The notes below the pieces were generated by a model. It was not told the DNA's origin. It saw only the letters and a program-made list of their open reading frames with translations, and searched no databases. A stretch of DNA of 64,000 nucleotides from Pseudoalteromonas xiamenensis. Lineage in GTDB: Bacteria; Pseudomonadota; Gammaproteobacteria; Enterobacterales; Alteromonadaceae. Positions 47,075 to 55,446 of this stretch are shown piece after piece; position 1 is the first letter of the stretch, and each line of letters begins with the position of its first letter. A program made the translations under genes and the position numbers. The DNA is taken from assembly GCF_042431545.1 (NCBI RefSeq), contig NZ_JBHLYX010000006.1; one strand, written 5' to 3'.

Positions 47075-48481
47075 ATGTATTTTAAGAAAGTATTGTTTTC
47101 ATACTACCTATTAACTACAGTAATTCTATTTGTTTTTATTTGCTTATTCTCAGCCGTTATTGCAATTAACTCCATAAGTGAGTTGCAGAGTGCCAGAAAT
47201 CAACTTGTTTCTTACTTCGAGAAGGAGGTTGTTATACCTGCATTTACTTTGAAGAGTCTGCTAGAAATTAATGACTTTGATGGCTATGATATTTTATTGA
47301 AAAATGAAGACGTATGTGAAAATATTCAAGCATTAGGTAGGCAGCTTAAAGGTAAAGTTGTGCTAGTTAGTGAAGTGCTTGGTATTCAAATGAATGAAAA
47401 TTGTGAGAAAACCATGACTTCAGATTTGTCATGGTATAATAAATTCAGAAAAAGTAATGATAGAATACAATTTGAAATGGGTGATAGAACAGATCCAAAA
47501 ATATACATAGATTTCAAAGTTTATAATGATAATAAATTTGTCGGTGCTATAAGTTTTGGTATTTCTTATAAAGACATTCTTGACAGTTTAAGTGAAAAGA
47601 TAGGAGGGCAAAGGGTTGAGCTTCTCATCTCAAAAAATAGTGGTAGAGACGTGTTGGGCTCCTCCGTCCAGGAAATAAATGAAAAAATTCTCGATAATAT
47701 TGAATCAGGAAAGGGAAATTGGCATCTTAACTTGAGCGATTTTGGCATTAGTAGTAATGAATTTCCTAACTTCTTCTTTCTGTCTGGAACTATTAAGTGG
47801 ATAGAATTTATATCTATAGATCAAATTGGTGTTGAATTTTACTTTATTTATCCATTTGATTATATTTTAAGTCTAGTTTGGTCAAGGTATGGTTTTCAGA
47901 TTTCTCTGATATTCTTTTTGAATTTTATTTTAGTATCTGTTTTTTTATATTACTTTTTAGGTAGGTTGAGTAGCCTGAAGTTTAAATCAAACCATGACTT
48001 TTTGACAAACTTGATGAATAGGAGAGGGCTTTATTCATATTTAAGGGATATGGATATGGATAATAAGTTGTATATTTGTTTGATGGATTTGGATGATTTT
48101 AAGGTTTTCAACGATAAAAATGGTCATTTAGCAGGTGATGAAGCTCTTAGGTATATTTCTGGGATGATTAGGCAAACCCCATTTGTTTTGCAAGCGTTCA
48201 GACTCGGAGGCGAAGAGTTTTTATTATTTTCTAAAAGTAGGAATGCTATTCTTGAATTCAAAGAGCTTAAGGATAGTATTTATATAAATGAATTTAGCTT
48301 TTGTAATAAAAAATATCAAATTTCTTCCAGTATGGGGGTTGTTTTATGTGAAAATGCAAAAGATACAAATATCGATACCTATATTGCTTTAGCTGATGAA
48401 GCTCTATATGAAGCGAAGCGAAGAGGGAAGAATTTATTATGTGTAAAAAAGGACGAATCTTGTGATTTCGATGTCTATTAG
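47075..48481 (+). CDS. Membrane-bound diguanylate cyclase (GGDEF)
   Basis: I take ATG 47075; the upstream TTG 47057 lies in the probable promoter (TGCTATATA). About 468 residues. Two membrane segments, near residues 7-32 and 272-294 (ISLIFFLNFILVSVFLYYFL), flank a periplasmic sensor of about 240 residues, Cache-like. The GGDEF domain has DFLTNLMNRRG, LMDLDDFKVFND, NGHLAGDEAL, RLGGEEFLLF (GGEEF active site) and ALYEAKRRGKN. No RxxD inhibitory site precedes GGEEF (FVLQAF there), so product inhibition may be weak. Confidence 0.9.
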   Translation: MYFKKVLFSYYLLTTVILFVFICLFSAVIAINSISELQSARNQLVSYFEKEVVIPAFTLKSLLEINDFDGYDILLKNEDVCENIQALGRQLKGKVVLVSEVLGIQMNENCEKTMTSDLSWYNKFRKSNDRIQFEMGDRTDPKIYIDFKVYNDNKFVGAISFGISYKDILDSLSEKIGGQRVELLISKNSGRDVLGSSVQEINEKILDNIESGKGNWHLNLSDFGISSNEFPNFFFLSGTIKWIEFISIDQIGVEFYFIYPFDYILSLVWSRYGFQISLIFFLNFILVSVFLYYFLGRLSSLKFKSNHDFLTNLMNRRGLYSYLRDMDMDNKLYICLMDLDDFKVFNDKNGHLAGDEALRYISGMIRQTPFVLQAFRLGGEEFLLFSKSRNAILEFKELKDSIYINEFSFCNKKYQISSSMGVVLCENAKDTNIDTYIALADEALYEAKRRGKNLLCVKKDESCDFDVY

Positions 48482-48502
48482 CATGGTTATTTATTGATTC
48501 TA

Positions 48503-48633
48503 TGAATCGCCACTACTTACCTACATATCATAGTTCAACTATATCACTTCTAATACTGACTGGGCGCTTTAAGCTGGTAAGTGTCTAAAAGTTCTCGTCT
48601 CAATGAGTCTCTGAAGCGTTCAACAAACCCGTT
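48503..48633 (-). mobile_element. IS3-family end with transposase tail
   Basis: Minus strand 48633-48550 reads NGFVERFRDSLRRELLDTYQ then LKAPSQY-stop, the C-terminal integrase-core segment of IS3 OrfB. Past its stop is TGAATCGCCACTACTT (48503-48518). The same 16-mer occurs at the end of the IS3 copy at 57460-57475 (inverted) and at 57784-57799, so it looks like the IS terminus. Confidence 0.65.
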
Positions 48634-48728
48634 TTACTTCGGCTTTGTTGGCTTTCATCAATCAAGGTTTCTGTGGTTTTTGTGGTAATAAAGTAGTTAA
48701 TTATTATGTTCGGTGTGAATTCAATTTA

Positions 48729-48763
48729 TTTCACCACTATTTCACTCACTTGGTGGTTAAAAT
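48729..48763 (+). promoter_or_regulatory. TTTCAC direct-repeat promoter of the atypical response regulator
   Basis: TTTCAC-CACTA-TTTCAC at 48729-48745, two perfect half-sites, and TAAAAT at 48758-48763. It suggests autoregulation of the downstream gene at 48844. Confidence 0.65.
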
Positions 48764-48843
48764 TTTGTACCTAGTTCAAAGGTTTTTTTATCTAAATTTA
48801 TATGCGTTTGGTAGAACAGCTTATTGTCAATAAGAGATGATTT

Positions 48844-49554
48844 ATGAGTTCAATTTTATTAGTTGGAAATGATAAAGTTTTCATCGACTGGCTATCTAGT
48901 TACCTTATGCAGAGGGAATACCTCGTAACGCCAATCTATGATGATAGATTTTCCAATGAAAAATTAATGGAGTCTCTATCAGAACCAGACCTAGTCGTAA
49001 TTGTTGGGAGACTTTCCTCAATGAGCTGCTTCGAACTTTGCCGCCGTTTTCGCAAAAGTTTCGACTGTTCAATATTAATCTTGACGGATAGTAGAAACGA
49101 AGTTGATGAGATTATTGCTCTAGAAATTGGGGCTGATGATTATCTTGCGAAGCCTGTGAGTGAACGATTGTTAGAAACCAGAATTCGGGCTTTAATAAGG
49201 CGCAGTGGTTGTTCAAGTAGAGTTTCTAAAGCAAGAATCGAAGATCAATTTACCTTAGGAAGGCTTACAATAAACAGGCCTGATAGAGCCGTATTTCTTG
49301 CGGATAGATCTATTAGCCTTTCCAGCTATGAGTTCGATGCATTATGGGTTTTGGCAAAAAATGCAGGAGAAGTAGTAAGTAGAGACTTTATGTTTAGACA
49401 ACTACGAGGGTTTGAATATGATGGCTTTGATCGTTCGATTGATTTGCGGATTTCTAGAATAAGGAAGAAGCTAAGCGATGATACTCAGAAGCCTTATAAG
49501 ATAAAAACAATCTGGGGTAAAGGATACCTATTAGCAAAGGATGTTTGGAACTAA
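48844..49554 (+). CDS. OmpR-family regulator with a receiver lacking the phospho-aspartate
   Basis: 236 residues. The receiver fold is intact and the Lys in LAKPV remains. The acidic pair is altered (ILLVGNDK; normally V-E/D-D-D), and the phospho-acceptor strand reads PDLVVIVGRLSS, where a normal receiver has ILD followed by x-x-x-P. The Asp is thus replaced, apparently by Val. The winged helix (about 135-236) is normal: LSSYEFDALWVLAKNAGEVV, SIDLRISRIRKKL, IKTIWGKGYLL. Its activity is likely set by level, partner or ligand rather than phosphorylation. Its own promoter has a TTTCAC direct repeat and it precedes SCO1 and the chemoreceptor. Confidence 0.87.
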   Translation: MSSILLVGNDKVFIDWLSSYLMQREYLVTPIYDDRFSNEKLMESLSEPDLVVIVGRLSSMSCFELCRRFRKSFDCSILILTDSRNEVDEIIALEIGADDYLAKPVSERLLETRIRALIRRSGCSSRVSKARIEDQFTLGRLTINRPDRAVFLADRSISLSSYEFDALWVLAKNAGEVVSRDFMFRQLRGFEYDGFDRSIDLRISRIRKKLSDDTQKPYKIKTIWGKGYLLAKDVWN

Positions 49555-49760
49555 TATGGGCTCATAAGTGCTATTCATGCAATTTGTTTTGAAGCTATGC
49601 TTTTGGTTTTAAGTGGTTAGCAATTGTTATAATCTTGTTGTAATTTTGTTTGATATAGGTTGTCGTTCGTAATTTAATTGATTTATATTTTCTCTTGATA
49701 ATTGGTATTTGAAAGCCGGATTTTAAATATTTAAGTAAGGAAATATAAATAGGTCTGAAA

Positions 49761-49794
49761 TTTCACTTCTTCTTCACTCCTCTTGCTCTATTTT
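49761..49794 (+). promoter_or_regulatory. TTTCAC-type direct-repeat promoter of the SCO1/chemoreceptor operon
   Basis: TTTCAC-TTCTT-CTTCAC at 49761-49777 and TATTTT at exactly the standard -10 place (49789-49794), 25 bp before the SCO1 start. Confidence 0.62.
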
Positions 49795-49819
49795 TTAAAA
49801 AAACAACTCGTTACAAAAA

Positions 49820-50344
49820 ATGAAAAAATATATATTTGTGATTTTGTCGTTTCTTTTTGCGGCACACGCTGAATCAGTGGAAATCGACCACGGCTATCAA
49901 ACTCTTCTCTCTGAAAGCGATTTTTCATACATCAAGGAAAAATTCGGGATGAAAGAAGATTTAGTATATGTCCTTGCATTCGGCTATACAAGTTGTGGAT
50001 ATACATGCCCTATTATTGCGTCGAAGCTTAGCTATGTTAAATCAAAAGTTGGTAATAGTATCGATGCGTTATTTATCACCGTTGACCCTAAAATAGATAC
50101 GGAGGATAGATTGGATAGCTATTTATCATCGTGGGGTGGTATTCGAGGTGTAAGGTTTGACGACTATGATGATTTGTCGAAGATATCGCAAGTTTTCAAA
50201 AATTATATATTTAAATATTCAGATGGTGAAATTGATCATAGTGACATAATATACGTGATTAAAGGTCGAGTTCTTGTTTTTTACCCAAACTCAAATCCAG
50301 ACTTTATACGTGATGATGTCAATTTCTTGGTGGGTGAAAAATGA
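49820..50344 (+). CDS. SCO1/SenC-type copper-binding thioredoxin-fold protein
   Basis: 174 residues. Signal peptide MKKYIFVILSFLFAAHA-ESV. The thioredoxin-like fold has the copper ligands Cys-x3-Cys in GYTSCGYTCP and the distal His in GEIDHSDIIYVI; FITVDPKIDTEDRL is the usual segment between. SCO proteins deliver copper to cytochrome oxidase CuA or act as periplasmic redox or copper sensors (family knowledge). No oxidase genes are present. Instead its last 4 bp overlap a chemoreceptor gene, so a sensing role with that protein is more likely (inference). Confidence 0.88.
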   Translation: MKKYIFVILSFLFAAHAESVEIDHGYQTLLSESDFSYIKEKFGMKEDLVYVLAFGYTSCGYTCPIIASKLSYVKSKVGNSIDALFITVDPKIDTEDRLDSYLSSWGGIRGVRFDDYDDLSKISQVFKNYIFKYSDGEIDHSDIIYVIKGRVLVFYPNSNPDFIRDDVNFLVGEK

Positions 50345-51906
50345 GTAGTTTTAATCAAGTAAATCTAAATGAACAGCTTCTAAATGACTATGTAAAATCA
50401 GATAAGCTTATGCTTATCATTCTCGCATTGCATTTACCATTCATCCTTACTCTGGTTCCTATGGGGTTTGGTACACATATGTTGGGTGCTCTACCAGCGT
50501 TAATTTTGATTCTACTAAATGTAGTTATATTCTATTATTTTAAGGGGACTTTAGTATCTCGTCTAGCTATCGGTATGTCTTTCATGGTCATGTCAATGAT
50601 CATAATAATGCAAAGGTTCGGACAGATCGAAATGCATTTCCATATATTTTCCTCACTTGCTTTTCTAATAATATGGAGAGACTGGCGCGTTATTGTTGGT
50701 GCAGCTTCTATAATTGCTATACACCATGCCATAAGTGTTCCTCTGCAAAACTCAGGAGCAACTATTTTCGGAAAGAGTTTTATCGTGTTTGCTAGCTCGT
50801 GCAATTGGGGAACATTTTTAATACATGCAATTTTTGTTATCGCAGAGAGTGCGATAATAATTTTATTTTGCCTTAGAATGCACCAGCAGTTTTTATTGTC
50901 AGCATCTGTCCAGGCATTGCTAGCTAAAGCTTCTGGAGAAAAGGATCTAACAGTGTCTCTTGACCAAATAAAAACGTCTGATAAACAAAGTGAAATGTTC
51001 ATTAAATCAGTGTCTGGATTCATCGGATTTATTAGAGATTCATTCAGTCAGTTTTCACAGACCTCCCATGAGATTAGAGAGAACTCAGAACATACGTCAA
51101 AAATTGTTGTTGAGAATCAAGGGCAACTGGATACTCAAAGACAAAGAATAGAGACAATTGTAACTTCAATTCATGAAATGAGCTGTACGATCTCAGAAAT
51201 TGCAGAAACGACCGCAAGAACAGCTGATTTTTCCAAAGAGGCCCAAAAAACTACTAGCGATGGGAATAGTATGGCGGAGAAGGCATCTTTAGAAATTGAA
51301 AATCTGGTTGAGCAGATTAAAGATATTAAGACGAATGTAGCTCAATTAGTTTTGGATACATCAGAGGTGGCGAAGACAGTAAAAATTATTGGAAGTATTG
51401 CTGAACAGACAAATTTACTGGCTTTAAATGCTGCTATTGAAGCTGCACGTGCAGGAGAGCAGGGCAGAGGATTCGCTGTTGTAGCTGACGAGGTTAGGTC
51501 ATTAGCAAATAGAACAAAGTACGCTACAGAAGAGATATACACTGTTATAGAAAACCTCAACTCAAACTGCTTGAGGATCAATGAACTTGCTGAGCAGGGA
51601 TATGAAAATAGTAATAACTCTATTGCTGTTGTTAATTCTTCAAAAGATTTTATAAGTAAAACACTTCAACAAATAAACAATATTGCTGATATGAATTATC
51701 AACTAGCGTCCGCAATCGAAGAGCAACGAGCTGTTTCTACGGCTCTTTCAGAAGAAATGAATGAAATAAATGACATAAATTCAACCATTGTTCAATCTGT
51801 TGCGGATTCAAGTAATATTGCTAAGAGTCTGTCTGGCACAGCAGATGACCTGAATTATTTAATAAGTCAAATTAAGATATCTCATACATCTACAATAGCT
51901 ATGTAA
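50341..51906 (+). CDS. Methyl-accepting chemotaxis protein with a multi-pass, His-rich membrane sensor
   Basis: 521 residues. Residues 22-176 contain about six membrane segments instead of a periplasmic ligand domain. They include IEMHFHIFSSLAF and IIAIHHAISV, with His residues placed for metal or heme binding, and a conserved-looking WRDWR. No HAMP is obvious. The cytoplasmic methyl-accepting domain (about 240-510) has the hairpin tip EQTNLLALNAAIEAARAGEQ and GRGFAVVADEVRSLA. There is no C-terminal CheR-tether pentapeptide. It is translationally coupled to the SCO1 gene (ATGA overlap). Confidence 0.9.
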   Translation: MSSFNQVNLNEQLLNDYVKSDKLMLIILALHLPFILTLVPMGFGTHMLGALPALILILLNVVIFYYFKGTLVSRLAIGMSFMVMSMIIIMQRFGQIEMHFHIFSSLAFLIIWRDWRVIVGAASIIAIHHAISVPLQNSGATIFGKSFIVFASSCNWGTFLIHAIFVIAESAIIILFCLRMHQQFLLSASVQALLAKASGEKDLTVSLDQIKTSDKQSEMFIKSVSGFIGFIRDSFSQFSQTSHEIRENSEHTSKIVVENQGQLDTQRQRIETIVTSIHEMSCTISEIAETTARTADFSKEAQKTTSDGNSMAEKASLEIENLVEQIKDIKTNVAQLVLDTSEVAKTVKIIGSIAEQTNLLALNAAIEAARAGEQGRGFAVVADEVRSLANRTKYATEEIYTVIENLNSNCLRINELAEQGYENSNNSIAVVNSSKDFISKTLQQINNIADMNYQLASAIEEQRAVSTALSEEMNEINDINSTIVQSVADSSNIAKSLSGTADDLNYLISQIKISHTSTIAM

Positions 51907-52406
51907 ATAGTATGTGGCAGGCTTTTGTGAAAGGCTTATCGATGCCGTTAAGCTTTTCATTTTCCATAAAAAATACGCACTAGAAACACCTCTTCTAATT
52001 TTCGGTCAATAGAATCAAGAATTACGATGTTCATCATTTATATAATGGTAATTTTCGTAGTAAGATTAACTAGTCACTTTGACGTATTTACGCAATCAAG
52101 TGGTTTATTTCCAGATGATTATATCTCTGTTGTCTACTGAAAGTAGCACAACACTGTCCTTTTCAGCTACATTCCGGAACCGTCGAAAAGTTCTACTCTT
52201 TACTAGTTGGTAGGTTGTCGAATAGATTAATTACTAAACAAACCTGAAGTGCGACATCATTACCACTAGAGATTTAACTTAGTAACAGTTAATTGCATAT
52301 GCATATATACAATTTTGCCTTTTTAAATCCTTTAGCTTACTTCGTTTTTTAATATTTGTTTTTAGTTTTAACTAAAAGAGATAGTCATGATATTTATAAG
52401 TCTTTG
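51907..52406. other. About 500 bp without a gene
   Basis: No gene or RNA motif recognised. The right edge holds the sigma-54-like promoter at 52407. Confidence 0.4.
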
Positions 52407-52421
52407 TGGCGTGATTATTGC
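52407..52421 (+). promoter_or_regulatory. Sigma-54-like promoter
   Basis: TGGCGTGATTATTGC has GG and GC separated by exactly 10 bases, with TGGC and TTGC at -24/-12, the RpoN pattern. It lies about 45 bp before the first small-protein gene. Confidence 0.45.
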
Positions 52422-52467
52422 TATATAGGTTGCGCGAAGATTAAGTTAAAATACACAGGTGAAGAAG

Positions 52468-52896
52468 TTGATTGTTTCGAGTAATTATCAAGTTAATACT
52501 TATAACTATAGTAAGGCACTGAAAAATAGTAATGACGCTAAAGAAGTTAGTGCTAGTCGAAGTGATAGCAATGTGGCAATTAGCCAGAACGGAAGCAATG
52601 CAGTTGACAGAATACATAGTATTGCCGCTAGATATGACGTTAATGATATATCTCAAAAGGAAAGAGTTGAAATGGCGGGTGAGCTTATGGAGAGCGGATT
52701 GATAAGTTCAGGCGTGGGTCTGCATTTAGTTGCTCCAAGAGGTATGAATGAGAAACCGAATGACAGAAGCGATTTACTAACCGGAATGAAAGAATCTCTA
52801 ATAGTAGATAATAGTCCTCTCAATTCTGAGCATATGAAGAATAAGCTTAAAGCGATAAGTATCTTGGAAGAGTTGAAGTCGTTAAGATCAAGATAA
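52468..52896 (+). CDS. Small soluble protein A of a three-member family
   Basis: I favour TTG 52468 because AGGTG lies six bases upstream (GTG 52459 is the alternative), giving about 142 residues. A disordered Ser/Asn-rich N-terminus is followed by IAARYDVNDISQKERVEMAG, ELMESGLISSGVGLHL and a C-terminal helix SILEELKSLRS. The pattern (I-A-x-x-Y/F-D-x-N-x-I-S/T ... E-x-V-x-M ... G-x-I) recurs in the products of 53793-54275 and, more weakly, 53019-53462. I recall similar uncharacterised proteins in marine gammaproteobacteria but know no function. A sigma-54-like promoter precedes it. Confidence 0.65.
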   Translation: MIVSSNYQVNTYNYSKALKNSNDAKEVSASRSDSNVAISQNGSNAVDRIHSIAARYDVNDISQKERVEMAGELMESGLISSGVGLHLVAPRGMNEKPNDRSDLLTGMKESLIVDNSPLNSEHMKNKLKAISILEELKSLRSR

Positions 52897-53018
52897 TACA
52901 AATTCTAGTCACCCTTGCTCCTGACTAAACAAAGCGTTATGTGACATTAAAAGGACCTTATTCGATACCATAATAGCAGGTCCTGAGGCATTTTAGCTTA
53001 AACATACGGAGAATACTT

Positions 53019-53462
53019 TTGAATATACTAAATGCACATTCATCATTCTTTCATTCGATAAATAAATATCGTTCGGTTCAGCAGCCTTCCCCGCAACAAG
53101 CCAAAGCTGATAGTTCTAATGCAACTATTGAACGCCTATCTGGGAGCTACAATCTACGTTCTATGACAGTAACAGAACGGATCGAGTTTGCAAATAGTGC
53201 CATATCTAATGGTGATTTGTCCCTGAAGGAAGCTGGCACAATTCTCCCTATAAATGATCTGAAACGAGTTGATGCGGGAAATGCGGTTGAGATACAACAC
53301 GTACCGCAGCCACACTTGAAATATGATGTTATCCAAGAGCTAGAAAGTTCTATCGCTTTTCAAAAGCAATTTGGTGACCAAAAAGGTATTGAAATAAAAG
53401 AAATTACTTTGGCAAAATTGCTCCACCTATACGAAGGGAAAAGGATATCATTGACGGTATAG
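53019..53462 (+). CDS. Small soluble protein B of a three-member family
   Basis: Start TTG 53019 with GGAGA six bases before it, 147 residues. After a variable N-terminus come SGSYNLRSMTVTERIEFANS and AISNGDLSLKEAGTIL, aligned with the core of proteins A and C, then a C-terminal helix pair (YDVIQELESSIAFQKQFGDQ) shared with C (HFESIIAFEESVGH). There is no signal peptide, membrane segment or known domain. It lies 120 bp after A on the same strand. Confidence 0.65.
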   Translation: MNILNAHSSFFHSINKYRSVQQPSPQQAKADSSNATIERLSGSYNLRSMTVTERIEFANSAISNGDLSLKEAGTILPINDLKRVDAGNAVEIQHVPQPHLKYDVIQELESSIAFQKQFGDQKGIEIKEITLAKLLHLYEGKRISLTV

Positions 53463-53792
53463 CATTGCCGCTCTGAGGCCAATAATTGCCATAGCCACAG
53501 TAAATGCATTAAGAGTCTTTACAGTTACAGTCATAGGAGTTCTTAGAACCTAATGAGTTGGCGAGTCAACTAAGTAGGATCTAACATGTTGTTATTGGGT
53601 ATACAAATGCAATTACGATATTATCAAACACTTCAATTTTTGAGTAACATGCAGCATTTCTTTAATATGCTTTGTGCAGTTAGTGTTTTGAAGATTCTGC
53701 AATAGAAGCGACCTCTACAGTTCATTTTAGAAAAGCTTAGTAAAGCCATTGCGTCAGCAGAAATCTGTTAGGGTTTTGGTATATCAGTTCCA
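53463..53792. other. Convergent gap between small-protein genes B and C
   Basis: 330 bp, no gene; no clear terminator hairpin seen. Confidence 0.4.
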
Positions 53793-54275
53793 TCATGGCG
53801 AGCTTTCTCTAAGTTCGGTAAGCCCCTTCAATTTATCCAAAATTACTCGCAAACCATCTGTTTCGTGTTTTGGATGCCCGACAGACTCCTCAAACGCAAT
53901 AATACTTTCAAAATGCTTTATATAGTCTCGTGGAACGTTGTCAGATTGCCCTCTATGGTCACCGTATACTGCTTGTGTAAGATCACCTCTATTTACACAG
54001 GCATGGCGTGACAAAATTGCATGTTGTCCAAAATCTATTTCCCCAGCTTGGTAAAGCTGAAAAGACATATCAACCATCTCTTGATCTGTTATTGAATTCG
54101 GGTCAAAGTTATTAGCAATAGTTTTAACCTCAGAATACCGCTGCTGAGCATTAACACTTAACTGAACAACAAAACTCTCATTTTTCTTAGGACTTTCAGG
54201 AAGCGGCGAAGCTTTGTAATGTTTAGACTGTGTTTCATAAATTTGCTGTATACTTTTGTATTGCCCGATTTGCAT
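53793..54275 (-). CDS. Small soluble protein C of a three-member family
   Basis: 160 residues from ATG 54275, with AGAGG six bases before it. The N-terminus MQIGQYKSIQQIYETQSKHY is followed by VKTIANNFDPNSITDQEMVD and MSFQLYQAGEIDFGQHAILS, the family core. The C-terminal HFESIIAFEESVGHPKHETD is shared with B. It is transcribed toward B from the other side. A GG-N10-GC element lies upstream (54332-54319). Function unknown; nearby c-di-GMP, chemotaxis and regulator genes suggest a signalling or motility context. Confidence 0.65.
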   Translation of the reverse strand: MQIGQYKSIQQIYETQSKHYKASPLPESPKKNESFVVQLSVNAQQRYSEVKTIANNFDPNSITDQEMVDMSFQLYQAGEIDFGQHAILSRHACVNRGDLTQAVYGDHRGQSDNVPRDYIKHFESIIAFEESVGHPKHETDGLRVILDKLKGLTELRESSP

Positions 54276-54318
54276 ATGTGCCTCTAAAAGTAGAACGAAG
54301 TAAATATCACTAGATTAT

Positions 54319-54332
54319 GCAATAATCGATCC
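54319..54332 (-). promoter_or_regulatory. Possible sigma-54-like promoter for protein C
   Basis: Minus strand GGATCGATTATTGC has GG-N10-GC and ends in TTGCA. It shares GATTATTGC with the element before protein A. The -24 side lacks TGGC, so confidence is low. Confidence 0.3.
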
Positions 54333-54526
54333 TGTAATATACTTTCTAATTTTTATTTAGATAAAATTTTCTGAAATTATTGTCGCTTAACTGATGGTTT
54401 GAGGTGGTAACAATATTCAATGTGCTTTAGATTTGGTTGGTGATTTAAGTTAAATTTCTGTTGGTTTACTGGATTTATTGGTATCCTAAAATGGAAGGTT
54501 ATAAGCTTTTATTGGTAAGGAGGAAG

Positions 54527-54586
54527 ATGTTTGATTTATTTCACCCTGGTTTCACTTGGGTAACATTAATTTTTCTAGTTGTGTAG
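54527..54586 (+). CDS. Possible 19-residue peptide gene
   Basis: AAGGAGGAAG, a near-perfect ribosome-binding site, is followed by ATG 54527 and the frame MFDLFHPGFTWVTLIFLVV-stop. The TTTCAC direct repeat lies inside this ORF, so it cannot be made from that promoter. It is either a real micro-ORF read from further upstream or chance. Confidence 0.25.
   Translation: MFDLFHPGFTWVTLIFLVV
54539..54572 (+). promoter_or_regulatory. TTTCAC direct-repeat promoter with no obvious gene behind it
   Basis: TTTCAC-CCTGG-TTTCAC at 54539-54555, the same spacer as before the S41 lipoprotein, and TAATTT at the standard -10 place (54567-54572). The next recognisable gene begins 520 bp downstream, so a small RNA or long leader is possible. 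Confidence 0.6.
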
Positions 54587-55089
54587 ATTAAATTGTTAAA
54601 TTTCTGATGTTGAGATTGTTTTCTTCTGTGTTAGTAAAGTGGAACTTTTTGTCAAAATTTCTGGAATGAAATGGAGTTTTTATCTATACGTGTTCGTGAT
54701 GTATAGTGTGTAGATAGACACTATGAAGGTGATATAAGATAAATATCTTGTTGTATTGTGATTTTATAATAGGTATTTAGGGTTTCTAGGCTTCGAGTAC
54801 ATTTATGGTTGTAAATTTCTAGGAAAATTTCGTGCTTCCTTTTTCGTGGTAGAAGCTCAATATTAGGTTCAACCTAATGTATTTGGAATATTCTAATGCC
54901 AGTATTCAAAAAACATCTAGATGCAGGCTTCGAGAGAGATGTAAGAACAACGTTTTTTGATAGATTTTGAGTTGAATATAGATGGCATGATCTTATATGG
55001 CTCAATACTCTCAATACTCTCAATTCGAATTGATATAATTTTAGACTTACACGCTATCTCTAAGATTAATCGGGAAGGTAGGGCTTAGC
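54587..55089. other. Gene-free DNA downstream of an orphan promoter
   Basis: About 500 bp, very AT-rich. No ORF longer than about 30 codons with a ribosome-binding site. Could be transcribed from the 54539 promoter. Confidence 0.4.
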
Positions 55090-55446
55090 ATGACTGGAAG
55101 TTGTCATTGTGGCAATGTCACTTTGGTGCTCAAACAGAAAATCGAACCGGTAACACGCTGCAATTGTTCAGTGTGTTACCGATACGGCGCTATTTGGGCC
55201 TATTTTTCACCGAAGGATGTTTTCATCGATTCGAAAGTGGAGACGCGCACCTATTGCTATGGAGACAAACACATTGATTTTCATCATTGTGTCGTTTGCG
55301 GTTGCCTTACCCATTACACCCCTACAGTGATTGGTAATGTGGACAGGATGGCGGTCAATTTAACCATGTTTGCACCTGAGGTGATGGAACAAGTGCATGT
55401 GCGGTATTTCGATGGTGCTAAGTCTTGGACTTTTTATGAAAAGTAG
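55090..55446 (+). CDS. GFA-family zinc protein (Mss4-like fold)
   Basis: 118 residues. Zinc ligands in SCHCGNV, RCNCSVC and HCVVCGC, the set of the GFA (glutathione-dependent formaldehyde-activating) family, whose members are mostly of unknown reaction. The middle segment (GAIWAYFSPKDVFI) and RMAVNLTMFAP are typical. It stands alone, with a GGAAGG-like site near ATG 55090. Confidence 0.82.
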   Translation: MTGSCHCGNVTLVLKQKIEPVTRCNCSVCYRYGAIWAYFSPKDVFIDSKVETRTYCYGDKHIDFHHCVVCGCLTHYTPTVIGNVDRMAVNLTMFAPEVMEQVHVRYFDGAKSWTFYEK

